From Portulaca oleracea (taxonomy: Eukaryota > Streptophyta > Magnoliopsida > Caryophyllales > Portulacaceae), in the NCBI GenBank assembly GCA_029582165.1, contig CM055876.1:33611317-33675316 (forward strand): a stretch of DNA of 64,000 nt, given 5' to 3'. The notes beneath the pieces are model-generated. The model was given only the letters and a program-made list of their open reading frames with translations. It was not told the origin of the DNA and made no database searches. Position numbers and translations under genes: made by a program. Positions 27,979-50,965 of the stretch are shown in pieces. Positions within the stretch are counted from its first letter, which is position 1, and each line of letters begins with the position of its first letter.

Positions 27979-29473
27979 TCAACATTCAATACTCTCTCTC
28001 AACTCCCACAAACAACAACACAACCGAATGAAGCAGCGACAGAGAGAGGAGGAGAAACCGGTGACGCGTGGTGCGCAAGCGCGAAAGAATAGTTTGCGCC
28101 GTAACAACTTCAGAGTTTATGCGGTGGTGTACTGGTCTCATACACTCAGAAAATCAGATTCTGGTTGGCACGAAAATACACGATGCATATCGGTCTATGA
28201 ACGGACCGATTCTGGGTTTCTGACCAGAAACCGGACAAAGCCGATAGTGTGGATCAATAATCGGACCGCCGAGCAAACCCAATTCACCTCAGTCCAGTTC
28301 GCTCCCGGGCCCCAGCCCATTCAGTTTGGACATTAAACCAGTTAAGCACAGTTATTTGGGTTCTTGACCTCTCGGGATAACCTGTTAAATAAATGGACCA
28401 TTAAATGCCAAGCCCGACTTTAACATTTCAATTTGTAAAAGTAATATGGATCCATTACGTTGACTTGGTTTGTCAAATTTGGCACAGCTAATTCAATAGG
28501 TAGGCACTTCAATCAATAAAGTAAAAAAAATAAAGGATTATTGGATGATAAGTGGTTGTCCTAGTTTGAGGTGTCGTTTTTATTTTTTCGAAAAACTTTT
28601 GTCATGTAAGAAAGAATGACTAATATATTTTTGGAAAAATAGAAAAATGATAATACCCTCAAAGTTCAAAAAGTGTATTATAATCCAATAATCCAAAAAT
28701 AAATACATATTTGGTTGTCACCCAATATTATCTTTACGAATTAGAACTTCAAAGTTTTACTGAGTACTTTATAGTCCATTTGTTTAATCCTTTAGGATCA
28801 CAAAGTCACGTTATTTATATGTAAATGAAACCCTAAATTAAATTAGAAATATATTAGTGCTCCCTACTTTATACCCCTAGGATTGTACTAGATTGTCATC
28901 GAGTCTGGGATTGGTGCTTTTAAGACCTCCAATGACTATTGTATTGTGGACTTCAAGTTCTCTAACTAGTTTCAAATTTGTTGGCCAAAAAACACTGTGC
29001 CAACACATACCATCATCCGACACATCGAATGGCAAAAAGGGCAAGTCGATCTTTGGGTTCAGTTAGTTAGAGTCAGGATTGTTTTTCTGTTTTATTTGTT
29101 GTTTGTTTGTTGCTTTGTTGTTATTGGTCTCCTTTGGGGGGGGAAAAAACACATACCATCATCCTTTTCATTATTCTTGCACTCAAGGAATTATTGTCTT
29201 TTTATCATTTTATTTCTGCTCTTTTTTCATATTTTTTCCCGATGATGAATTATTTACCGAGGTTTCTTTTATGGACCAACACATATGGATGATATAAATA
29301 CAAACAAATCCATACCTTTCATAACAATCCATACTTATTCATAATTATTAAGAATTCAATACAACAATGGTAAAATTACAAACATCAATATTAAAACGAA
29401 ATAAACCCTCACATAAACCCATTTGGCATTAGGAACAACACATTATATTGCTCTCAAAAACAATACCCCAACT
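27979..29473. other. Intergenic: tRNA ligase 5' flank and GST-B 3' flank
   Basis: The tRNA ligase promoter is expected just above 27985, but no clear TATA box is seen. Besides the MITE at 28535-28694 I see no gene; the ORFs here have no recognisable family. Confidence 0.4.
28535..28694. mobile_element. Mutator-like MITE, short copy, with 9-bp target duplication
   Basis: A 160-bp element beginning GGATTATTGGATGATAA and ending with the inverse CCAATAATCC. It is flanked on both sides by AAAAATAAA (28526-28534 and 28695-28703). Shares termini and internal blocks (GGTTGTCC..., GGTGTCGTTTTT...) with the 414-bp copy at 36617-37030, of which it is an internally deleted relative. Confidence 0.88.
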
Positions 29474-30803
<1,330 letters not shown>

Positions 30804-31299
30804 TCAACGTAAACGGGCTAACTTTGATTTAGGACGAAGATAAATGTTCTTTTTTATTTTTCAAGGCCTGAAAAGACAGAAAAATTTGTAACAACAGCGC
30901 ATTAAAAACCGTGAACAGCAAAAGTAACAAAAAAAAAACAATACAAACGACTAAACAAGAGAATCATAATTAATTCTTACTATAAGATAAATGTGTCACG
31001 TACTATATATGAGACGGCAATGTGTAATTTAGTACATGAGTTGTGGTGGGCTGATACTAGTAGGAAGGATTTTGGGGTTATAGATTCAGGGGTTTGATTA
31101 GATTTTCACGTAAAGGGTATAATTTGGACTAGAAAATCAATGAGATTGACTGAATTAAATTTAGTACACAGTCAATTTGTGTTAGACTAGCCGGCTTAGT
31201 GGACCTGATGATCAGCTGGCATTCTGGATTTCGTTAGTTTGTTACCTTTCTAGGCTCTTGAGTTTGAAACCAAGACTTATACTGAGTCACTATATAGTT

Positions 31300-31570
31300 T
31301 TAGGAAAAATCCGGGTGGGGTTAATTTCAGTATAAATTGGATATCGGACAAATTTTGATGTCCGATACTAAGGATTTCATATATTTTTCGAGTCAGATAA
31401 ATTGGACTAACATAAATTCGCGTCTAAATTATGTTCGGACAGTAGAATTTTGAAAACAAATGTGTTTGAATTTACGGGCAATGTCAAAATTCGGACGGAA
31501 ATTCTATGCCGTACTTGATCGGCTCGGGCAAATCCAGATTATCGAGTCAGACAAATTTTTACAAGCCCTA
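31300..31570 (+). repeat. Dispersed repeat family, copy 1
   Basis: Shares blocks such as GTTCGGACAGTAGAATTTTG and AATTCGGACGGAAATT with copies at 38345-38520, 40040-40370 and (inverted) 60500-60790. It has no ORF. Confidence 0.5.
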
Positions 31571-31705
31571 ATGCTATATATTAAATGACGCCAGCTAAGC
31601 AACTATTCGTATTATCACAGTCTTTCAAATTTTTTTAAAGGTTTAATTTTATATGAAGGTAGAAAATTTCACATAAGTTAAAATTATGGAATTGATGAGT
31701 CGGCT

Positions 31706-32258
31706 CAGTGGCGGATTCAGAATTTTGGGTTAGTGTTGTCAATCATAATTTTCTTAAAATTTTTTTAAAAAAATGAACAGTAAAAAAAATGATGACATAA
31801 AAGTCGATCGAGAAATCAACATTAATCATAAAAATGATATTAAATAATTAATACACACTACGTAAAGCAATTTATAAGTTTACAAATAATAATTCAGCCA
31901 AATTTACCCATTTACACAATAAGTAATTCATAAACTTTAATTTAAGCACATTGACTTATTGACACAAATCTACTTCATACAATGCAATTGAATATTGAAT
32001 TTAACAAAAAAAAAAAGCTTGAAAGGAAACACACCCTTAAGATTTGAACCAGTAACCAACACAAATCCATAGCACAGCGTGAATTATCCACTTCCACCAC
32101 CAGACTACAAAACATTTCATGATCTACTGTGATGTGAAAACAATATTTGAGGTTTATTTGTTTTTTTTTTTGTTTTTTTTTAATTACAACAGATCATTTT
32201 TTGCAAAATTGTAGTGGTGTCAGTTGACACCACACCCTTGATTGTAGATCCGCCCCTG
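31706..32258. mobile_element. hAT-type non-autonomous element with 8-bp target duplication
   Basis: A 553-bp element starting CAGTGGCGGATTCAG and ending GATCCGCCCCTG, flanked by perfect 8-bp repeats AGTCGGCT (31698-31705 and 32259-32266). Near the right end, GTGGTGTCAGTTGACACCAC forms a subterminal palindrome, matching the position of the palindrome in the 20756-21292 copy. No transposase is encoded. Confidence 0.92.
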
Positions 32259-32498
32259 AGTCGGCTAGTCATGAATAATTTGATACTTGTTTTATAATGG
32301 TTATCAATCCCTAAAAGAGGATAAGTGTGTGCGCTAAATTTACTTAATCTAAAGAAAAAGAGTCATGTGCTATGTTGGTATGTAAGTTTGATGTTTATTT
32401 CGAACTAAGCTTATTATGCAAAGCCTGATATTTATGTTATCTCTTTCCTCTATCTATTAGTGGATTGAGTTTATATTTTGTGGAATAATTCAATATGA

Positions 32499-32952
32499 GT
32501 GCATGGGTTTGGTAGCTAGAATTCCAAGGAATGTTTTTCTTGGAAAACCTTTCCAAAATCTCATCTGAAAATATAATTTACAGTATTTGGTTTTTAATTT
32601 ATAATCTTGAAAAAATATTTAAGAAAGTTTTCATATTTTTTGGTTGAAATTGTAATTTTTCTATAAAAATATTTGAAATATTCAAATGATCTTTATTTGT
32701 TTCTTTATTTTCATTTATATATGATTTGTAATATTATTACAGGCATGTTCATAATTTTTTTACAATCTGCCACTCTCCACGGTAAAATTTCCCCATCCTC
32801 CAAAGGACAATTTTCTTTGAATTATATATAGTAAAATTATGAATTCCACGTAAAATTTTCTCAAATGCGTAAACATTTTGAATATGAAAAAATACGATTA
32901 ACTTGAAAAGGTTGAATAATTTCTCAAAGAAATGAGATAACCAAACTCGTGC
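32499..32952. mobile_element. Probable MITE flanked by a 9-bp direct repeat
   Basis: TCAATATGA occurs at 32490-32498 and 32953-32961. The ends are imperfectly inverted: GCATGGGTTTGGT on the left and ACCAAACTCGTGC on the right. The interior is AT-rich and non-coding. Terminal mismatches leave the exact ends and the superfamily open. Confidence 0.55.
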
Positions 32953-34196
32953 TCAATATGAATCGTTTAACATTGTAAAGAAATGAAGTATGACATACAT
33001 TGTCGACTGACTGAATTAATTGTGATATTATACACTCTAACGTTGACGGTGAGTAATTCTTTGGTAAGCCAGTCAACTCCTTTCGAAATTTCCATGCATC
33101 AACTCCCCCACTGAAAATGCTCCATGCATTCGGTTTCTCAATTTGGAGGCCCCCAGTTGAAAGAGAGGTACATAAAATAACATTATTTTCATGAGCTTTT
33201 TATAAATACATTATAATATGCACTAAAACTATGAGCACGTACACGTCGGTCAAATTCATAAGTAAATTGAATAAATTAATTTTTATTTAAAATTATTAAA
33301 ATTTATCAAAGTTAAAATATAAAAAATTAATTTTAATATATTTAAATAAATTTGACAAAAATTATTAAAAATTAACAAAAATTATCAAAATTTAATTTTT
33401 ACCCAACTATTTATTACCCATGAATTTTACAAACCGTTATTTTTTAAATGAGCAGAAACAAAGAAGAGGCGTGGTCATGGGGCAGCCAATGTCGATCAGT
33501 TTACATTTTACATGGACTGATTGAAGCAAACCAAATGAGAACTTTTAGATTCTCTTTCTGCTCAACTTTGCCTATTTTTCAAAGCTAATAAATAAGACTT
33601 CTACAAGACAAAATTTCAAAACTAGGGTCATATATCTATTCAAACTTGGAGCGGCAGAAATGGAGGAATGAATCAATAATCCTACTTAATTTCTAGCCCC
33701 ATTAATTAATTCATTCAAATCTTTTCCCTCTAGTGTTATAGAATGGACAAATCATAAATAAATAACCTAATTATTCAACCCAGATGATACGGACAACAAG
33801 TAAAGAGCAAACACACCAAACATCAAACAATCAAAGAATCTGAATTTATGTTGAGACCCCGACGTGGGGGAGAAACAACAAGACCGTTTGATGAGCAGTG
33901 CCGAAACATTATGTCCAAGTATTTAACTTGGACCTCTTCTTCCATATACGAGGGAAAACTCAACAAATCTCTCTTTCACTCCTACGTATGTAGGGGGGTT
34001 CCATTCCATCAAACTCGCTTTCAAACAATAAGCAAAATCTTGCTCTTGTTAACTTTCTCATTTGACATTCATGGTTAGGTGGATGGCACTTTGTCAATCA
34101 CAATGATGTGTTGGAGTATAAAATTTTTATTGGGCCTACAACTATCATCTTAAACTTTTGGTTGAGATAATTCCATAGTGTGCATATTTTTCTTAG

Positions 34197-34430
34197 TTTA
34201 AATCAAGCTCTTCTAAGAAATTCTTCACACACAACAGTTACTTGTCATCTTCAACAACTGCAACATACTTGACCTTGCTATATAGTTGACAATGCACCAC
34301 ATTTTTTTGCAGTCTTGATTGCCAAGACATGACAGGGCCTACAAAAGTCATCAAATAACCAAACATAGACTTGCTAGAATCAACATCACTCGACATATTA
34401 GCATATGTGTACCCATCTAGCATAGGTTAC
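34197..34430 (-). pseudogene. Decayed Ty1-copia polyprotein fragment (RNase H region)
   Basis: The minus-strand translation carries the copia RNase H signature: a DGYTYAN-like block, a DVDSSKSMFGYLM block and a SWQSRLQK block, followed after a stop by a residual FLEEL block. Stops and substitutions show it is dead. No LTRs or other domains are seen around it, though the LTR-like word TATTGGGCCTACAACTATCA at about 34129 may belong to it. Confidence 0.8.
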
Positions 34431-34685
34431 ACCGTTACAGGCATAAATCTACCTAGATCCTTCACATGCAATTAAAATAGGTTGATTTTTCATAAGATAA
34501 ATTTTAATAACAAATTAATAAATTCGATGAATTTCGCAATAATTTTCATAAATAACTTATCATAAATATATGTTTAACATTTGATAGATTGCTAAGTGCA
34601 AAATTATCAATTTGAGGCCGACATTAAAAATCATAAAAGCAAACAAATCACGGATAAAATAAAAAACAGGGGAGTACATATAAGT

Positions 34686-35088
34686 ACAAGATCCAACCCA
34701 TCTAGATGTTAAATCAATGCAAGTTTCTTCCCCAGAAATTTATCTAGGAGCCAAACGATAGACAAAGGTAGAGATCAAATCCAACACAAGATCGATTGAC
34801 AACGTCACAAAACACAAATCCTGCTCGATTACATTAAAATCAACCCAATTAATGTTCAAAACTCAAAATTTTCGGACGAATTCTGATTGATTATCAAGTC
34901 TGGTAAAAAATTATCAGGCTTACCAACACGTCTAAGTGTTGAATCAATACCATTTTATTCCACCTGAAATGTAACTAGAACCAAAAAGCCAAACAAAGTT
35001 AGAGATCGATTCCGACAAAAGGATCCATCAACAACAACACAAACCACAAATCCTACTCAACGACATAGATCAAAATCAACCCAATCAC
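34686..35088. repeat. Tandem duplication of the GST-C 3' flank
   Basis: The 3' flank directly below the GST-C stop (34921-35088) is repeated, diverged, at about 34686-34865. Shared blocks include AGAGATCRAWTCC, CACAAATCCT-CTC and AAAATCAACCCAAT. The downstream copy has no GST coding sequence beside it. Confidence 0.65.
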
Positions 35089-39918
<4,830 letters not shown>

Positions 39919-40010
39919 TCAGCTTCGATGTTTAAAGATGAAGATGGAGATGATTTTGTGAGATATTTAACCAAGGGAAATCAATGACGTGGGGTATGTC
40001 ATATGTGGGC

Positions 40011-40019
40011 TATTTATAG
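40011..40019 (-). promoter_or_regulatory. TATA box of GST-C
   Basis: CTATAAATA on the minus strand, about 100 bp upstream of the GST-C ATG. Confidence 0.55.
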
Positions 40020-40039
40020 GATCAGAATTGGTGGGGGAA

Positions 40040-40370
40040 GTTCGATTTGGTTTTGGGCAGTTTAAAATCCGGACTCACGGACTGTGGGAGTGTGCGTGTG
40101 TGAGAACCGATAAAAATTCGTGTCCGGGTAAATTTGGGTTAGATAAATTCGGACTATATCAAAATTTGGATGAGAAATTGAACCCGGTTTTATTTCGACT
40201 CGATCGAACGAAGCTAAAATTGAGTTCGGACAATAGAAAAAAGAGAAATTTTATGTCTGAATATTCGGTCAATTCGGTCAATACTAAAATTCAGACAAAA
40301 ATTATATATCCAAACCCAATTTTTTCAGATCGGACAATTCGGGTAACCCGGGTCGGATAAATTTTTGCCG
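40040..40370 (+). repeat. Dispersed repeat family, copy 3
   Basis: Contains AATTTGGATGAGAAATTG and AGTTCGGACAATAGAAAAAA, both found inverted and in matching order at 60500-60790. It begins right upstream of the GST-C TATA box. Confidence 0.6.
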
Positions 40371-40419
40371 GCTCTATGTGTGAGAAGTTGCATTAAGGCC
40401 CTTGTATTAAGGCTATGCA

Positions 40420-40670
40420 CTTTTATATGGTTGGTTGTGATATAGTAATGATATGATGTGGTAATGGTGCGATGCGATGTAATTTGAAAAAATGTGGTAA
40501 ATTGTGGTGAAAGTTGTGGTAGATGAGACAGGTTAAGAGAGAGAATGTGAAAAGTAGAAGAGAAAAGTGAGGAGAAAGAAAAATGAAAAGATATATTGGT
40601 GATAATTGTGGTGTGGCGTGATGAAGTGTGGTGAAAAATTAAAAAGTGCGGTGCGGTATGGAACCCCACG
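40420..40670 (+). repeat. GTGGT-rich repeat, copy 1
   Basis: Dense in TGTGGT and GCGGTGCGGT words, like 42178-42425 (same orientation) and 54040-54235 (opposite orientation). The ends are not clear here. Confidence 0.45.
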
Positions 40671-41039
40671 TTGATGGGAGAGCCATTACTAAAAACAGAT
40701 ATGGAGGGCAGCACCATCATTGTTGAAATTATGCCATACTTGAGTAATTAATGGTGTACTCAGTGTCAAACCACAGTTACATTTTTAGTAATTCATGATT
40801 TACTTAGTGGCAAACTGCAAACCATTGTTACAACTTGAATAATCCATGACAGTTTTTTTGTAAAATTTTCAGGGCAGCTCAGGAAAAAAATATTTTGTGA
40901 AAAGAAAATCATGCCACATCAACCTTGGTGGTTGCATATATTTTACAATTTGAGACCTCATTATCCTCCTAATTCTCATAGACAGTTTGCTTCTTGGGCG
41001 ATCCTTTGGAGTCAATAACCCAAAAGTATTTCTGAAATA

Positions 41040-41185
41040 AGCCCACAAGCAAAAGGAGTATCCATCCTGTGGGCTCCTTTCAATAGGGCCGGCCCAAGTA
41101 CACAAACCCACCAAAAATACAATTTATTTTCTTTTATTCCTTTTCCGCCTAGTTTTGTTGCAGAATCACTAAATTACTAAACCCT
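41040..41185 (+). promoter_or_regulatory. RIO2 promoter motifs (site II and telo-box like)
   Basis: Site II cores TGGGCY occur at 41040-41045 (inverse), 41070-41075 and 41091-41096 (inverse), and AAACCCT, a telo-box core, at 41179-41185. This combination is known from plant ribosomal-protein and ribosome-biogenesis promoters, which fits RIO2 downstream. Confidence 0.5.
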
Positions 41186-41189
41186 CGCT

Positions 41190-42782
41190 GATCTTCCCTC
41201 GTTCTTCATCCCTTCTGCGTCGTCGTTGCTCGCTGCCCTCCGCCGTCCACAACGCCGCCAAACCACCGCTTACGGCGGAGCACCGGCATATCCGGCGGAC
41301 CTTTGTTTGTTCCTCATCTCTTCATAGAAACAAAAGGTCAGTATTTTAAGCCTCATCTGGGTGATACTTACTTATCTGTTTCACTGCCCGATTCTTAATT
41401 AATTTAGGGATTGCAATTGAAGTTCCAAATTTAAAGCTTTTTCATGGGCGATTTTCGCATTCATGTGGGATTTCCTTTTTCAATTTTTCTTCTGGGATGG
41501 TGGGATTTTAGCACCCTCTTGGGTCTTGGCCATGTATTATTGTATTCCTCTGTTGAAATAAGGTTATGGTTTTGTGCCACGTATTTTCGCATTCATTAGG
41601 GTTTCGCACTTTCACGTCTAGGCAACTTTTAAGCTATGGTTTTCTATGAATTGCTGCGATTGAGTGTTGGAACAAAATCTAATTCAGCACCAAACACACC
41701 CAAAACCCAGAAAAATTGTAGACACAAGTAAATGCACTATGAAGATAGAATTTGAAGCTGGGTTTTCTTCGTTCTGTGCTTGCAATTCGAAGGAGCTAAC
41801 AACAGTGGAGAAATAGGGAGAAAGTTTCGTCCTTTTTCTTTTAAGCTTCCTGCTTTGAATCATCACAATAGGATCGGAAACTGATCAAATTTTCTGTCCT
41901 TTTGATTCCCGGGCCATATTGTTAGTTACCCATGTTGAATTTGTGCTCTGGAAGTTGGCATTTTATCTGGGTGAATTCAGGGCAAGTTTGGATCTTCATC
42001 TGTTTTGAGTTAACTTGCCAATCTTACTGAGTGTCCTTCTGAGTTCTGAATAAGGGTATAGTTTGATCTGGGTATTTGCTGTACATTTGCATCACTGCTC
42101 ATTCACCATGTTCAAAGATGAAATCTTGAATTTCTGGGTATTGGGTCTCAAATTCTAGCTTAAATTCCTCATTCTGTTATACGGCTGGCTGCGGTGCGGT
42201 GGGGTGTGGAGGAAATGTGGTGGGTTGGGAAAAGTTGTGGTGGATTGGGGAAAGTTGTGGTGGGTTGTGGTGAAATATGGAAAATTTAACTTTTAATAAA
42301 AAGATAAATTAAATTAAAAAAAGTAGATTGTGGTGGGTTGTGGTAGATTGTGGTGGATTTTGGTGGGTTGTTGTGGAATATGGAAAGTTGCGGTGCGGTG
42401 TGGCACCATAGCATGCCAGCCGTATAAAAGAACGGGGTAAGTGGGTTTTTGTGTTTTCCCAATTTCTCGCCCTGGTTGTAGCTTTTCCCTTCAATTTCTT
42501 TATTTTTTTTACTGGCTGTTTTTCTTCTGCCATTACTTGGGTTCGATGTTGAACATATGTTTCAATTCTCTGCTTATTTGTTTCATGGAGTGCATTCTTA
42601 CTTTAGTTGGTGTGCTTTTAAACATTCTTCTCCACTTTTAAGCTAAGTATAGTTGGACCCTATTGATTTCATGGTGTGCGTTCTTAACTTTGACCCAGTT
42701 TCTTGATCAAATTATCGAATGGTTCCGTTCTGAGAATGCTCCTTTATCAACGCCTTTTCTGCAGGAATAGGAAAGAGCAACC
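41190..42782 (+). other. RIO2 5' leader with a 5'-UTR intron
   Basis: A GC-richer leader (about 41190-41335) ends at a donor-like AAAG/GTCAGT near 41337. TTTTCTGCAG just before 42765 is a matching acceptor 18 bp above the ATG. The intron of about 1.4 kb holds the GTGGT-rich element at 42178-42425. The leader exon boundaries are inferred. Confidence 0.5.
42178..42425. mobile_element. GTGGT-rich element with 12-bp terminal inverted repeats in the RIO2 5' intron
   Basis: Left end TATACGGCTGGC and right end GCCAGCCGTATA are perfect inverses. The interior is made of TGTGGTGGGTTG-type words around a short AT-rich core. Target duplication is not obvious. Confidence 0.6.
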
Positions 42783-46528
<3,746 letters not shown>

Positions 46529-47630
46529 AGAAATTATATGGTACAATGGCGCCCACCCTGGTATCAGGGTGAGCTTCGACAGGGGTATGATTCATCATGT
46601 CAAAGATGCAACCTACCTACATACAATAGAAGAAATGCTGCTGCTGTCGATAAAAAAAAAAAAAAGAAAAAAACCGTGATATCTATGTCATGCAGAGGCT
46701 CGTGTGGCCGAATTTTTGTTAGATGATGTTCTAGGTTAGTAAAACTTGTATGCTCTAGCGGCGTGTTAAATTTTGTTCTTTAACATATGATGATCCTATG
46801 AACCATTTTAGTCTTTTCTGAGGTGAACAAGTTTTGATCCGTTTGTTGATTGTTATAGAGGAAGATAGTATTGGTATGTTGTTGTACCTCATGATATTGT
46901 TAACCCTTTGTTGCAATTATTATGATCTTATTGTTAATCATTGGTATGTTGTTTTTGTTGAGCAAACTATATTGTCATTTTGTTACTCATGTATTTGAAG
47001 ATGACAACATGTCATTTTGTTTGGCAGTCAGCTAGCTGGTAACTGTTTGTTTGTAGATGTTAGTTGATAGCTGTTTGGACTTTGGATTAACTGTTAAAAA
47101 GCTAATAGTGTTCAAAAAGTTAAAAACTACCCAATAAACTGGGTAGTCAAACATCCCCAATGTCGAGTGAAGATACTCTTTTTTGGTGACCCTGGCCAAC
47201 TCCCCCTTCATGGTCCTAAACATTTCCATTTTAATATTATACTTATTTCATGGCTAATCTAAAGATTCAACTTATTCAAATAGTGAGTTGTTTGATGTAG
47301 TTGTTTGTATTAGTTATTTGCAAAGTAAGTGTTGAAACTCTACCTAACATTAGATGTAATTTTTAGATAGTGATCAAGAAGCTAATAACTTTAAAAATAG
47401 CTTTTTGAGTAAAAAAATGCTTTTAACCAGACAGTCTTAATAAGTACTTGACTAAAATGATTTAAGATGCTCATTTTATTGAAGGGTGTAAAGCAATGAA
47501 ATACAAAACACATAAAACATGATGAACAATACTTGTCCCAAGGGATAAAAGAGGAAGGCAAAAACCAATCATAATTCAAGCATTAGGTGAAGCCAAGAAC
47601 ATAACGTAAGACGAATCAAATCCTGATGTT
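46529..47630. other. Intergenic between RIO2 and GST-D (tail to tail)
   Basis: RIO2 3' UTR, then AT-rich sequence. Positions 47030-47440 carry TAGCTGTTTGG-, CTGTTAAAAAGCTAA- and CAAACATCCCC-type words typical of decayed plant MITEs; no clean ends are seen. No gene. Confidence 0.4.
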
Positions 47631-50304
<2,674 letters not shown>

Positions 50305-50309
50305 TACTA

Positions 50310-50784
50310 TGTTAGATATAAAATATCATCACCCACTTTATAAGATAAATATTTAGGAAAAATCTAGAGAAAGATAAATATATATAATTAAGAGAAAAAT
50401 CTAGATACTTATCTAGATTTTCTAGGTAGCATAATATCTAGGATATTTACCTAGATGATTCTAGGTACTTAAGTAATTATCTAAGATATTAATAGAAGAA
50501 TCTAGAACCCAATTAGAATTATGACAAGTGGTGTAATAATCACCATAAATTGAGGAGGTGAACAAACTATAAATAGGAGATAGGACTCCTTATGTAAGCA
50601 TATAAGAAAGAGGTGAGGCATACACACCCAAGAGAGCAAGAGAGGTGTTTAGGAGAGTTAGAGAGATCTCCCACCAAATCAAGTGAGTGTGTGTGTTAAA
50701 GTGTTGTGTAATAGTCTTGTCATATTGTTGAGTAATAAGAGAAGTATATTTTCTAGTGTACCACTTGCTCCCAACTTCTCAACA
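50310..50784 (+). repeat. 5' LTR
   Basis: 475 bp, TG...CA. Holds a TATA box CTATAAATAG at 50568-50577, the probable element promoter. It also carries an internal CTAGAT/ATCTAG-rich block (50395-50470) of short near-palindromes. Confidence 0.95.
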
Positions 50785-50786
50785 AG

Positions 50787-50798
50787 TGGTATCAGAGC
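50787..50798 (+). promoter_or_regulatory. Primer-binding site (tRNA-Met)
   Basis: TGGTATCAGAGC, two bases after the 5' LTR; the standard copia-type minus-strand primer site. Confidence 0.95.
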
Positions 50799-50965
50799 AA
50801 GGTTCGAAGGTCCTTGTTGAGCTAGCATTTTTTGTGTGCACACGGTCGGGGACCGAAGCACAGGGGAGATTCTGCCGGCACAGTCTGGGACTGTGATAGC
50901 TGTTGGAGTTGTTGGTCTGGGACCACAAGAGTGTTGGTGAAGTGCAGGGCACTTACCACGTTGTT

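Noticed and set aside
27938..28336. 132-codon plus-strand open frame
   Set aside because: It overlaps the 5' end of the tRNA ligase gene on the other strand, has biased low-complexity composition and no recognisable domain.
33848..34078. 76-codon plus-strand open frame
   Set aside because: No family resemblance and lies in repeat-rich intergenic DNA.
39985..39990. TGACGT, an as-1-like core often found in GST promoters
   Set aside because: It lies between the GST-C TATA box and the ATG, so it is not in the usual upstream position and may be chance.
50799..50820. GGTTCGAAGG, resembling a tRNA T-loop
   Set aside because: It follows the retrotransposon primer site and no cloverleaf can be drawn; no tRNA gene found.
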